The notes under the pieces were generated by a model. The model was not told the DNA's origin and made no database searches. It worked only from the letters and a program-made list of their open reading frames with translations. A DNA stretch of 64,000 nt from Rhodovastum atsumiense (GTDB lineage Bacteria > Pseudomonadota > Alphaproteobacteria > Acetobacterales > Acetobacteraceae): the NCBI RefSeq assembly GCF_937425535.1, contig NZ_OW485601.1, positions 4,943,501 to 5,007,500 on the forward strand, given 5' to 3'. The translations under genes and the position numbers were made by a program. This document shows, in pieces, positions 1 through 8,819 of the stretch (its first letter is position 1; the number at the start of each line of letters is the position of its first letter).

Positions 1-1766
1 TAGATCGCGAGATCGGTGGTGCCGCCGCCCACGTCGATCGAGGCGATGCGCAGCGAGGGCAGCGGGCCGGCGCCATCGGGGGCCGGGGAGGCGGGCGCGT
101 CGGCCGCCGTGGCGCGGGCGGGCGGGCGCGGCCGGGCGCGGCCGACCAGCTCGAAATAGGCCGGCGCGTCGCGATAGGCGTGATTGATCTGGTCGTAGAG
201 GTAGACGATCTGGGTCGCCGTCGCCTCGTCGAGCCGTGCCTCCACCTCGATCGGGGCGCGCGGCCGCTGCCCGGGCGTGCCGGCGGCGGGCTGGCCGGTG
301 ACGTCGCCGAACAGGTAGGCCGCCGCCCGCGCCCGTTCCTCGACGCAGCGCACTTCCTCCAGCGGCATCGCCGCCGGCAGCGTCAGGATCAGCCGCGCGA
401 GCCGGCGCGGCGCGTCGAGGTACTGGCGGCCGTAGCGGGCGGCGTAGCTGTTCACCTGGGCGCGCGCGTGCAGCAGCACCTCAAGCAGGAACAGCGTGTA
501 GAGGCTGGCGCGGCTGAACATCGGCCGCAGCGCGATGCCCGGCCGGTTGCGCAGCGACTTCACCGAGCCGTCCTCGGAGAGGAATTTCAGGTAGCCGCCG
601 CGGATCGCGCCGTCGCTGCCGCCCGACTGGTTCGACCGCCACGGCGACATCGCCGGCCGGTCGTCCCAAAGGTAGCGCTTGGGACTGGAAATCCCGGTCT
701 GGCCGAGATTGCCCGGATTGAGCGCCGAGAGCCGTACCGCCTCCGGGCCGATGCGCACCGGGCTCGGCCAGTCGAAGGCGTTCGGGCTGCCCGCGGCCAG
801 CGACAGCTCGTCGCGCCCGAAGCCGGCCGGGGCGAACTCGACCCGGCTCTCGAACGGCCGGTCGGCGGTTTCCTCGCAGGCGGTCAGGTCGCGCAGCACC
901 AGCCGCCGGTAGCTCTCGGCGAGGCCGGCGGGGCGGCCGGGCACGCGCTCGACCAGGAAGCCGCAGCTGCGGCTGTTGCCGATATCGAGCACCAGGTCGA
1001 CGTCGATCACCGCGTTCTGCTTCTCGGCCGCCGCCAGGTCGAGCAGCCGGATGACCGGCAGGGCCCGGCTGGCTTCCAGCAGGGCGAGCAGGGTCAGGTA
1101 GGCGGCGTAGTGGCGGCAGCCGATGCGGGCATCCGGTTCGTGGCTGTCCCCGTTCACGTCGCGCTCGCGGTACATCTCCGCGAGCCATGTGCCCATCCAT
1201 TCGCGGTCGAGCAGCCACGCCAGTTCCTCGGGCCGGGTGCCGACGGCGAAGCGGGCCGGCACCTCGGCCCAGGGGGCGAGGAAGGGGGTCCCGTCGCCGC
1301 GTGGCTCGCAGCGCGTGTCGATCGCCAGCACGGCGCGGTGGCGCAAGCCGCCGGGCTCGGGCCGGTCCAGCTCGACGATGCGCAGCCTTGCCCAGTTCTC
1401 GGGGCCGGCCTCCAGCCGGCGCCGGCCGGGCACGTCGTCGGTGTGGATCTGCAGCAGCGGCAGCGGCACCCACTTGCCCAGGAACGGCCTGAGCGCGGCG
1501 GCGCCGTCGAGCCCGATGAAGCCCTCGTCGTCGGGACGGACGTAGAAGGTCTGGCCGGCCGCGTCGGTGTAGGCGTACAGGTCGTCCTCGCGGCGCAGCG
1601 GCTTCAGCGCGCCGATGCCCTCGCCCGCTGGCGCCTCGAACCAGTCACGGCCGAGCCGCAGGTCGAGCGCAAGCGGGATGTCGAGGAACTGCACGCCGGA
1701 ATTGGGCACGAGCGGGACGGTGACGTCGGCATTGAGCGGCGGCAGCTCGGCGGCGGGGCGGATCAT
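1..1766 (-). CDS. SrfB-like virulence factor, actin/Hsp70-type fold (3' part cut by window edge)
   Basis: About 588 residues are visible; the C-terminus lies beyond base 1. Two nucleotide-binding signatures of the actin/Hsp70 ATPase fold are readable: DIGNSRS near residue 260 (phosphate-1 type) and DVGGGTTDL near residue 575 (phosphate-2 type). This spacing and the order fit the SrfB family (PF07520), described from Salmonella as an SsrB-regulated protein of unknown mechanism. No signal peptide, so probably cytosolic. The ATG at 1766 is 27 bases downstream of the stop of the vWA gene, in the same direction, so it is likely the fourth gene of an operon starting at 5924. An SrfC-type GTPase might follow outside the window. 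Family call fairly sure; role unknown. Confidence 0.8.
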   Translation of the reverse strand, partial: MIRPAAELPPLNADVTVPLVPNSGVQFLDIPLALDLRLGRDWFEAPAGEGIGALKPLRREDDLYAYTDAAGQTFYVRPDDEGFIGLDGAAALRPFLGKWVPLPLLQIHTDDVPGRRRLEAGPENWARLRIVELDRPEPGGLRHRAVLAIDTRCEPRGDGTPFLAPWAEVPARFAVGTRPEELAWLLDREWMGTWLAEMYRERDVNGDSHEPDARIGCRHYAAYLTLLALLEASRALPVIRLLDLAAAEKQNAVIDVDLVLDIGNSRSCGFLVERVPGRPAGLAESYRRLVLRDLTACEETADRPFESRVEFAPAGFGRDELSLAAGSPNAFDWPSPVRIGPEAVRLSALNPGNLGQTGISSPKRYLWDDRPAMSPWRSNQSGGSDGAIRGGYLKFLSEDGSVKSLRNRPGIALRPMFSRASLYTLFLLEVLLHARAQVNSYAARYGRQYLDAPRRLARLILTLPAAMPLEEVRCVEERARAAAYLFGDVTGQPAAGTPGQRPRAPIEVEARLDEATATQIVYLYDQINHAYRDAPAYFELVGRARPRPPARATAADAPASPAPDGAGPLPSLRIASIDVGGGTTDLAI

Positions 1767-1793
1767 GGCTTGGTTCCGGTCATTCTGGTCCGA

Positions 1794-2807
1794 TCAGCGG
1801 CTGGCCGCCGGCGCGGCGATGCAGCCCGACTGCCGCGGCTGCGCCAGCAGCGCCGTCACCGCCCGTCCTACCGCCGCCGCGTCCTCGGGCTGCACGACCT
1901 GGCCGAGCGTGCCGCTGGCAAGGCAGGCGGCCGCCCGGTTGTGGGCGATGTCGACCAGCGTGACCGAGAGCGCGGGGTCGCGGGCGCGCAGCTCGGCGGC
2001 GGCGGCGCAGGGATCGCCGCCGCAGCTTTCGGCCCCGTCGGTGACGACGACCACCAGGCCGAGCCGCGGCCGGCCGTCCGGCGCGGGGGCGCGGCCGGCG
2101 AGCGCGGCCGCGGCGCTGCGCAGCGATTCGGCCAGCGGCGTGCCGCTGGAATCCGGCTGCAGCGCCGCGAGCACCTGGTCGATACTCGCGGTATCGGCGG
2201 CGCCGAAGCTGCCGCGGCCGGAGACGCTGCATTTCGCCGTCTCCGGCTGGCCGCCGGCGGGGGTGAAGGTGAGCAGGTGGACGCGGCTTTCCGGCGGCAT
2301 CGCCGTGATCGCGGCGCGGGCGGCGGCGCGCGCCGCGTCGAGGCGGGCCTCGCCCGGCGGTGTCCGCGCCCAGACGGCGTTCAGGGCGGCGGCGCCGTCC
2401 GGCTGGTCGATCGACCCCGATTCGCGTTCGATCCGGCGGGTCTGCTCGGCCTCGCCCGCGGCATCCAGCCGCGCCGGCCAGCGCATGGAGGGCGAGGTAT
2501 CGACGACGACGGCGATTTCCGGCGCGGCCTCGGCCGCCCCGGCCGGGCAGATCGGGCAGAGCGGGCGGCGGCGTGCCAGCGCGCTTTCCAGCGCGGCGAG
2601 CTGCCGGCGCAGATCCATCGTCTCGGCCTCGGCGCGGGCGAGGCCGAAGCCCGGGCACCAGGCTTCGAGCGGCGTGCGGGCCGGCGAGATCCGCCCGCCG
2701 GTGGTCGCGCCGAACCAGAACGCGGCGAGCGCGAGCGGCACGCCCACGGCCAGCGCCGCGAGGGCGAGGGCGCGCAGGAAGCGTCCACGGGGGGCAGGGG
2801 CGCTCAT
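1794..2807 (-). CDS. Membrane-anchored von Willebrand factor A domain protein
   Basis: 337 residues. One N-terminal membrane segment (about 12-32) is followed by a short coiled stretch, a CPIC pair at 84-87, and a vWA domain from about 97 to 325. The metal site motif DTSPS is at 103-107, and a VVVVTDGAESC strand follows later, so the MIDAS looks intact. The domain is expected to face the periplasm and bind a protein partner. The ATG at 2807 overlaps the upstream stop as ATGA, which fixes the start and implies translational coupling with the DUF2135-like gene. An upstream in-frame extension belongs to the neighbour's coding region. Exact partner unknown. Confidence 0.82.
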   Translation of the reverse strand: MSAPAPRGRFLRALALAALAVGVPLALAAFWFGATTGGRISPARTPLEAWCPGFGLARAEAETMDLRRQLAALESALARRRPLCPICPAGAAEAAPEIAVVVDTSPSMRWPARLDAAGEAEQTRRIERESGSIDQPDGAAALNAVWARTPPGEARLDAARAAARAAITAMPPESRVHLLTFTPAGGQPETAKCSVSGRGSFGAADTASIDQVLAALQPDSSGTPLAESLRSAAAALAGRAPAPDGRPRLGLVVVVTDGAESCGGDPCAAAAELRARDPALSVTLVDIAHNRAAACLASGTLGQVVQPEDAAAVGRAVTALLAQPRQSGCIAAPAASR

Positions 2808-4144
2808 GGCACGTGGAAGCTGGTGACGCGCAGCGGGCCGTACTCGCGCGCCGTGCCCTGCTCGGTGTGGCTGGTTTCGCCGATGTCGATGCGCACCGTG
2901 AACGGCACCGGCGGCACGGTCCCCGTGCCCGCCTGCCGGGCGTCCGGATAGGTGACCAGCACGGTATAGGTGCCGGCGGGCGGGTCCTGCGCCCAGGTGA
3001 CGTGCTCGACGGGCTCGTCGGAGTGTTGGGTGCCGAAGTTCATGTCGACGTCCAGTTCGCCGCCGCCGCCCTGGCGCTTGCCGAAGGAAATGACCTCGCC
3101 GTTCGGGCAGCGCACATAGAGATCGAGGTCGGCACGACCGTTCCAGGCGAGCGTGACCTGTGCCCGGCCCTGCCGCGCGTTGTTGCGGATGAGGCGCTGG
3201 TCGATCGCCGCCGCCGGCGGTGCCGTCGCGGGGCGGGGCGCCGCCGCGGCAGGGACGGGCGGCAGGCGGCATTGCAGCACCCGCGCCCCGATCATCTGCT
3301 CAAGCTGCAGCAGCCGGGTGCGCAAGGCGGTTTCCTGCTCGCGCGCGGCGGCCAGGCCGGGGGCGCCCTGTGGCGGTGCCGGGCAGGCGAGCGGTGGCGG
3401 GCGCAGCGCCGCGACCGCCGCCGCGAGTGGCCCCGGCAGCAGCCACGCCGCCGCCGCCAGCAGCAGCAGGGCCAGCAACACCGGCACCACCAGCCGCGCA
3501 GACGGGGCCGGGCCGCGGATCGCGGCCACGGGTGCCGTCGGTGGTGCTACGGCGGGGGGCGGCATTCGAAGGGATGCCACGGGGGGTGGCTTGGGGAGGG
3601 GCGCCACGGGTGCCACCGGCGGCTGTGCCGGTGTGGCGGGGGGTGGTTCCGCCGGCGGCTGCGCGAGCCGGTCGAGTTCGCCGAGCAGCTCGTGATTCGC
3701 GCTTGCCTCGACCGCGCCGAGCCGGGCCGCCCGCAGCCCCCAGCCGGCCAGCACCGGCTGGTCGCCGACGAAGTGGATGTCGCCCGGGGTCACGCCGGCG
3801 ATGGCGGCATCGAGCAGCCGCGCCATGGTGTCCTGTGCCCGCGGCTGCGCGCGCAGCCGTGCCGCCGCCGCCGCGATGTCACGCAGCAGCGCGGCGGTCG
3901 TCGCCGCGCCGGCCTGCTGCGCCGCCGCATCGAGTTCGTCGAGCCGGCACACCGTGCCAGGGAGGTCGGTCAGCCAGTCGATGCCCTCGCGCCGGCGGCT
4001 CGGCCGCGCCAGCAGCCGCGCGTGCCGTTCCGAGCAGGTGGTACGGAGGTATTCCTGGATCGGCTCGACATAGTCGAGCACGGTGCCGTCCAGCACGGGA
4101 ACCGGTACGCGGTCGCCGTGCGGTGTCCGCAGGATGAGGCGCAT
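2804..4144 (-). CDS. Membrane protein with SrfA-like N-module and C-terminal DUF2135/YfaP-like domain
   Basis: 446 residues. An N-terminal cytosolic module (1-150) has GIDW at 54-57, PGDIHF at 120-125 and GWG at 134-136. A proline-rich linker (165-210), one membrane helix (about 217-236) and a short heptad region follow. The C-terminal domain (about 325-446) begins TLAWNGRADLDLYV, the pattern of DUF2135 (YfaP-type) beta domains. The N-module resembles the N-terminus of the protease encoded upstream, and from memory resembles SrfA proteins; that link needs a profile search. Second gene of the operon, 16 bases after the protease gene. Function not known. Confidence 0.7.
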   Translation of the reverse strand: MRLILRTPHGDRVPVPVLDGTVLDYVEPIQEYLRTTCSERHARLLARPSRRREGIDWLTDLPGTVCRLDELDAAAQQAGAATTAALLRDIAAAAARLRAQPRAQDTMARLLDAAIAGVTPGDIHFVGDQPVLAGWGLRAARLGAVEASANHELLGELDRLAQPPAEPPPATPAQPPVAPVAPLPKPPPVASLRMPPPAVAPPTAPVAAIRGPAPSARLVVPVLLALLLLAAAAWLLPGPLAAAVAALRPPPLACPAPPQGAPGLAAAREQETALRTRLLQLEQMIGARVLQCRLPPVPAAAAPRPATAPPAAAIDQRLIRNNARQGRAQVTLAWNGRADLDLYVRCPNGEVISFGKRQGGGGELDVDMNFGTQHSDEPVEHVTWAQDPPAGTYTVLVTYPDARQAGTGTVPPVPFTVRIDIGETSHTEQGTAREYGPLRVTSFHVP

Positions 4145-4160
4145 GCGTGGCCCCCCGCCG

Positions 4161-5924
4161 TCAGCGCGGCGGGGCGGCTGCCGCCGCCGCCGGATGACAG
4201 GTGTCCTCGCGCACGTCGGGGCGCACGCCGTGGGCCTGCAGGAAGGTGATCAGCATCGGCGCCGAGAGGGCGTAGTCGAGCCGATAGGCGGTTTGGCCAT
4301 CGGTGCGGCCGAAGGTGTTCACCCCGACCACCCGCCCGCAGCGATCGGCGAGCGGCCCGCCGGAGCTGCCATGGTCGATGCTCGCGGTGTGCACGAGGAT
4401 GCGTTGGCCGCCGATCTCCTGCGCCGCGCTGAGGAAGCCCGGCGTGAACAGCGGCTGCGGCGGTGCGCCGCGCAGGGCGCGGGCCACGTCGGCGTCGAGG
4501 TTGAGCGCGAAGCCGGGGAAGCCAACCGCCACCACGTCGAGCATGCGGTCGGCGGCGGTGGCGAGCGGCAGCGGCGAGAGCTGGCCCTCGCCGAGGCGCA
4601 GCAGGGCGAAATCGGGCTGGCCGATCTCATCGCCCGGGGTCTGGGCGATCACCTCGGCCGGCACCGCGCGGCCGAGCCGCCGGCTCAGCACCCGCACATG
4701 GCCGGGGGTGGCGCCGGCGATGACGTGCCGGTTGGTGACCACCAGCGTGGGCGCGATGGCGAAGCCGCTGCCCATGGCGCTGTGCTCGCCGGCCTCGGCG
4801 ACTACGATCACCACCGCATCCTCCAGGATGTCGGCGAGCATCGCCGGTGAGCCGCCCGGTGGTGCCTGGCCCGTGGCGGCGTTCTGGCCTGTGCCATTGC
4901 CCTGGGGCGTGTTGCCCTGGGGGGCGGGTGGGCGTGGCACCGGCTGCAGCTCGGGCGGGGGCGCGAGCGGGCCCGCCGGCATCGGTGTCATGCCGGCCGG
5001 GACGGCGCCGCCGGGGGTGCAGACATCGCCGCCGAGCGTGCGTTCGAGTTCGGCGATGCGCTGGCGCAGGCCATCGTTGATGGATTCCTGCACTCGCATC
5101 ATCTCGCTTTCGCGCTCCGGGCCGGGGCCGGGGGCCGCACGCGCCCCTTCCTGCAGCCCCTGCGCCAGGGTGCGCCAGCCCCAGGCATAGCCGGCGGCGA
5201 GCGCCAGCGCTGCCACCAGCAGCACCAGCGCAACCGCGGTGCCCGCCGCCACGATGACGCCGCGCCGGCCGGGTGTCACGGCGGGGGCGGCTGCCGCGGC
5301 ACCCGGCCCCGCGGCGGGGAAGGGGGGCACCAGCGCCGCGGCACCGGCCGGGGGAGCCGCGCGCGCCGGCGCGTCGCGCCAGGGATTGCGTTCGCCCGGC
5401 ATGTATTTGGCCAGCCCGTCCTGCACATGCGCCGCCAGGGCCGCCGCCGAGGTGCCGACCGCCGCCGGCGCCATTCCCCAGTTGACCACCACCGGCGCGG
5501 CGCCGGTCCACATCACGTCGCCCGGCCGCAGCGTGGTGAGCGCGGCGCGCAGCAGCGGCGCGATGGCGGGATCGTCGAGCAACGGGGCCACCGCGGCCAG
5601 GCGCTCGCGCAGCGCCTGCTCGGCGATCAGGCGCACATCGGGCGGCAGCGTCCCGAACAGCGCCGGCGCGCCGGGGGCCGCGCCATACCAGGACACCCGG
5701 GTGGGGGCGCCGCCATCGACCGCGTCGAGCGTGGGTTCGGCGAAGAGGCCCGCGGCGATCGGCGCCCGCGCCTGCAACAAGGCCTCGAGGTCGGCGTAGC
5801 GCAGCAACGCCGGAGGGCCGTCGAGCGACAGCAGCACCGCGTCGGTCAGATCGACGCCAAGCAGGAAACGGACACCGGCCATGACGCGATCGCCCTCGTC
5901 GGCAGCCACCAGGAGCGTTGCCAT
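4161..5924 (-). CDS. Membrane-anchored trypsin-like serine protease with SrfA-like N-module
   Basis: 587 residues. The N-terminal module (1-160) shares SWY at 78-80, PGDVMW at 134-139 and NWG at 148-150 with the next gene's product. A low-complexity linker, one membrane helix (about 222-246), a coiled segment (265-296) and a proline-rich spacer lead to a chymotrypsin-fold protease (about 365-570). The triad is visible: His399 in TNRHV, Asp437 in DFALL, Ser520 in HGSSGGPL. No PDZ domain follows, unlike HtrA/DegP. The protease should be periplasmic. First gene of the minus-strand operon, divergent from the exported protein at 6073. Substrate unknown; could process a neighbour or sense envelope stress. 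Confidence 0.82.
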   Translation of the reverse strand: MATLLVAADEGDRVMAGVRFLLGVDLTDAVLLSLDGPPALLRYADLEALLQARAPIAAGLFAEPTLDAVDGGAPTRVSWYGAAPGAPALFGTLPPDVRLIAEQALRERLAAVAPLLDDPAIAPLLRAALTTLRPGDVMWTGAAPVVVNWGMAPAAVGTSAAALAAHVQDGLAKYMPGERNPWRDAPARAAPPAGAAALVPPFPAAGPGAAAAAPAVTPGRRGVIVAAGTAVALVLLVAALALAAGYAWGWRTLAQGLQEGARAAPGPGPERESEMMRVQESINDGLRQRIAELERTLGGDVCTPGGAVPAGMTPMPAGPLAPPPELQPVPRPPAPQGNTPQGNGTGQNAATGQAPPGGSPAMLADILEDAVVIVVAEAGEHSAMGSGFAIAPTLVVTNRHVIAGATPGHVRVLSRRLGRAVPAEVIAQTPGDEIGQPDFALLRLGEGQLSPLPLATAADRMLDVVAVGFPGFALNLDADVARALRGAPPQPLFTPGFLSAAQEIGGQRILVHTASIDHGSSGGPLADRCGRVVGVNTFGRTDGQTAYRLDYALSAPMLITFLQAHGVRPDVREDTCHPAAAAAAPPR

Positions 5925-6017
5925 TTAATAACGATGGCCGTGACGCCACAAGCCGGTATCGTAATCACAAGCTGAGAACGTTCCTGAGGCTGTAACAATT
6001 CTGACATAATCCGCCTG

Positions 6018-6045
6018 TTGCGATTGGAGATTCAGCGGTTAATAT
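6018..6045 (+). promoter_or_regulatory. Candidate sigma-70-type promoter
   Basis: TTGCGA at 6018-6023 and TAATAT at 6040-6045 are separated by 16 bases in an unusually AT-rich gap (5925-6072) between divergent genes. The -10 element ends 27 bases before the TTG start at 6073. Only sequence resemblance supports this. Confidence 0.4.
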
Positions 6046-6072
6046 TCTGTCGTTTCAGGATAGGATCGGACG

Positions 6073-6807
6073 TTGCAGCTTCGGCTTCCCATTCTTGTGA
6101 TCAGTGCCGTCCTGATCTCGTGGCTATTGTCGCGTCCCGCCCTTGCCCAATGTCGTGACCATCTTGAAACGGCATCCGCGGGCGGCGTGCTGGTGGTCAC
6201 GCTGGACAATCCCTGTCGCGCCGGACAGACCGCGACCCTGGCCTACGAGGATCGCGAGTACGTCAGCGTCTTCGACGAGGCCGGGCGGACGACGCGCTTC
6301 GTCGCTGTGCCGGTCCCCGTCGCCACGGTGAGCCTCGATCTCAACATGCGCGCGCCGCAGCCGCTTGACGTGCGGATGAACGGCCTCGACGACACGCTGC
6401 TGGTGGCATTGCGCTGGCTGGGCGAGGCGCAGCTCGACCTGCACGTGGTCGCCCCCGGCGGCACGCTGGGCGGCCATGGCGATGTCTTCGCGCGCAGCGA
6501 TCCCGGCGCGAACAGCGGCCGCTTCCTCGATGCCGGCGCGCCGCCCTCGGGCTGGCGCGAGCAGATCTTCGTGCTGCCCGGCCGCAGCCACGATCCCCAC
6601 GCGCTCTACAGCGTGCATGTCGAGTTCCGCTCCCGCGGCGACGTCGCGGCGGCGCCCTGGTGCGGCGACGATGCCCGCGCCGCGCCGCAGTTCGACGTGG
6701 TGATGCTCGACCACGGGACGATGCGGCGGCAGAGCATGAAGCTCGAGGCCGTGCGCTGCGGTGCCCGGCTCGAGCGCGGGCAGCGCTTCATCCGCATCCG
6801 TTTCTGA
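6073..6807 (+). CDS. Exported protein with DUF2135/YfaP-like domain
   Basis: 244 residues, start TTG at 6073 with AGGA upstream. A signal peptide (about 1-25, ending ALAQ) is followed by a small beta-rich region and, from about residue 110, the stretch ALRWLGEAQLDLHV, which matches TLAWNGRADLDLYV in the C-terminal domain of the protein encoded at 2804-4144. The end is rich in beta strands and Cys residues at positions compatible with a periplasmic disulfide. It is divergent from the protease operon and 48 bases before the PstS-OmpA gene. It is probably a periplasmic partner of the membrane proteins; this is inference from shared domain and position. Confidence 0.65.
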   Translation: MQLRLPILVISAVLISWLLSRPALAQCRDHLETASAGGVLVVTLDNPCRAGQTATLAYEDREYVSVFDEAGRTTRFVAVPVPVATVSLDLNMRAPQPLDVRMNGLDDTLLVALRWLGEAQLDLHVVAPGGTLGGHGDVFARSDPGANSGRFLDAGAPPSGWREQIFVLPGRSHDPHALYSVHVEFRSRGDVAAAPWCGDDARAAPQFDVVMLDHGTMRRQSMKLEAVRCGARLERGQRFIRIRF

Positions 6808-6855
6808 TCCCCCCTTCCGATCCCCCGTATCGGCACCGCCCGGAGGCCCCGCACC

Positions 6856-8292
6856 ATGCCCGCCGCCAACTTCTCCTCCGCCCGCGTTCCCTTCGACCGT
6901 GTCTGGCGGCGGTGCGCCCTGGGCGCGGCGCTGTGCGCGCTGCTGTTCCCCGCCGCACCGGCGCGGGCGCAGCCGGCCGGCGATACGCTGCGGCTCGCCG
7001 GGTCGAACACGATCGGCGAGGAGCTGGGGCCGGCGCTGGTGCGCAGCTTCGCCACCTCCCGCCTCGGCCTGGTCAACGAGCGCGTCGCGGTCAGTCCGGA
7101 GCCGCAGCAACGCCGTTTCACCTTCAGCAAGCCCGAGGCCCCGTCGCAACTGGAGGTGCTGATCGAAAGCCGCGGCACCGGCACCGGCTTCCAGGCGCTC
7201 GCCGGGCGCCGTGCCGAGATCGCCATGGCCTCCCGCCCGGTCACCGACCAGGAAGAGACCGAGACCGTCCGCGAGCCGCTGCGCAACGCGCAGGGGGAGC
7301 GTGTGATCGGCCTTGACGGCGTGCTGGTGCTGGTGAGCGGGCAGAACCCGCTCAATCGCCTGACCCAGGAGCAGATCGCCGACATCTTCGCCGGCCGGGT
7401 GACCGACTGGGCCCAGGTGGGGGGACGGCCGGGACGGATCCAGGTCTACCGGCGCGACGATGCCTCGGGTACCACCGACACCTTCTGCAACCTCGTCATG
7501 CAGGGGTGCCGCGGCGACAACCGCTTCGTCGCCACGGCCCAGACCTTCACCTCATCGGAGGATCTCTCGGACGCGGTGGCGGCCGATGCCAACGGCATCG
7601 GCTTCGCCGGCTTCGCCTACCGGCGCAGCGCCAAGGCACTGGATATTGCCGGCGTCTGCGGCCTCGCCACCACGGCCTCGGAGTTCACCGTCAAGACCGA
7701 GGAATACCCGCTGTCGCGCCGGTTGTTCCTCTATGCCCCGGCCTCACGGCAGACGCTGCTGGTGCAGCAATTCCTGAAATTTGCCTCGACCGACGCCCTG
7801 GCGCAGCAGGCGGTGCGCGAGAGCGGCTTCATCAATCTCGATGTCGCCCCGGCCGAGCCGGGCTACGCGGCCAATCGCGCCATCGCCGACAAGCCGGGCC
7901 TGCCGGTGACCCGGCCGGCCTTCACCGTCTATGAGCGCACGGCACGGGCAGCGCAGCGGCTGTCGGTGACGCTGCGTTTCCGCACCGGCTCGGCGGAACT
8001 CGACAGCCGTGCCACCGACGACATCGAGCGGCTGGTGGCCGAGCGCGCCGCCGGGCATCTCGGCACCGGCACGATCTACCTGATGGGATTCACCGACAAT
8101 GTGGGCACGTGGGAGGACAATCTCGCGCTCGCGCGCTCACGGGCCGATGCGGTGGCGCAGGTGCTGCGGTCGCGCCAGGTCGGGCCGGTGGTGGCCTCGG
8201 CGCATGCCTTCCTGCTGCCCGTCGCCTGCAACGACAGTGACCTTGGCCGGCAGCGCAACCGCCGTGTCGAGGTGTGGACCGCCCGGCAATAA
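6856..8292 (+). CDS. PstS-like substrate-binding domain fused to OmpA-type peptidoglycan-binding domain
   Basis: 478 residues. Signal peptide about 1-38 (ends ARAQ). Residues 42-320 form a phosphate-binding-like domain with LRLAGSNTIGE at the start, RGTGTGFQAL, and RDDASGTTDTF, the last a typical PstS-type ligand loop. Residues about 345-478 are an OmpA_C domain with FRTGSAELD, GFTDNVG and the closing NRRVEVW. So the protein should bind a small anion in the periplasm while tethered to peptidoglycan. No pstCAB genes accompany it, so a transport role is doubtful; a sensor or scaffold role for the adjacent SrfB cluster is more likely by inference. Confidence 0.85.
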   Translation: MPAANFSSARVPFDRVWRRCALGAALCALLFPAAPARAQPAGDTLRLAGSNTIGEELGPALVRSFATSRLGLVNERVAVSPEPQQRRFTFSKPEAPSQLEVLIESRGTGTGFQALAGRRAEIAMASRPVTDQEETETVREPLRNAQGERVIGLDGVLVLVSGQNPLNRLTQEQIADIFAGRVTDWAQVGGRPGRIQVYRRDDASGTTDTFCNLVMQGCRGDNRFVATAQTFTSSEDLSDAVAADANGIGFAGFAYRRSAKALDIAGVCGLATTASEFTVKTEEYPLSRRLFLYAPASRQTLLVQQFLKFASTDALAQQAVRESGFINLDVAPAEPGYAANRAIADKPGLPVTRPAFTVYERTARAAQRLSVTLRFRTGSAELDSRATDDIERLVAERAAGHLGTGTIYLMGFTDNVGTWEDNLALARSRADAVAQVLRSRQVGPVVASAHAFLLPVACNDSDLGRQRNRRVEVWTARQ

Positions 8293-8340
8293 GGCGCCGG
8301 ACCCGACCGGCGAGCAGATGCGCCGCAAAGTTTCACGGAG

Positions 8341-8673
8341 GTGCAGGAGGTCGTCGATGCCATCGCCACCCGGGGCGCGCTGGTCGACCTCACCGACAGG
8401 GGGCGCGCGCTCGGGGCGTGGCAGGCGGGCGAGGGGTTCTGCATCGAGACAGACAGCGATGTCGAGGACGTCACCCGCTGGACCGGGCCGGCCACTGACG
8501 GGCTGGGCCGTGTGGTCGCACGCCTGACCGTCAGGGTTGTTTTCAGACCGGTCCGGCTGGCTGGCGGATCCCCGGTGCAGAACCGGTTCGGCGTCTATAA
8601 CTGGGTGGAGCGGACCCTCGTCGCCGTGCGGTTCAATGACGGCTGGAGAGTGACGGAGCAGGTGGAGGAATAG
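8341..8673 (+). CDS. Hypothetical small protein, doubtful
   Basis: 110 codons from a GTG at 8341, in the same frame as the preceding gene after its TAA. The sequence has no signal peptide or membrane segment; it ends with a [15 protein letters not shown] pattern that looks like a folded beta sheet rather than random translation. GGAG directly abuts the GTG, which is too close for a normal ribosome site. It may be a remnant or a real short gene of unknown function. Confidence 0.35.
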   Translation: MQEVVDAIATRGALVDLTDRGRALGAWQAGEGFCIETDSDVEDVTRWTGPATDGLGRVVARLTVRVVFRPVRLAGGSPVQNRFGVYNWVERTLVAVRFNDGWRVTEQVEE

Positions 8674-8819
8674 AAAGGGCGGGCGGTGCCGATGGGATCG
8701 CGACTGGTTGGCAACTCGCATTCATATCGAATTCTGATAAAATTACCGTGATATTTTCTTTGAATATTTTACATGCGATGAGTTATGCCCGCGGCAATTT
8801 TGGTGCCTCGGAAAGCCGC

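Noticed and set aside
180-2951. A 923-codon open frame on the plus strand
   Set aside because: It is a high-GC mirror of the SrfB and vWA genes on the minus strand; its product is Arg/Ala/Gly-rich without family features.
3153-4249. Plus-strand frames opposite the DUF2135-like gene
   Set aside because: Repetitive Arg/Gly/Ala content from the high GC of the opposite strand and Pro-rich linkers.
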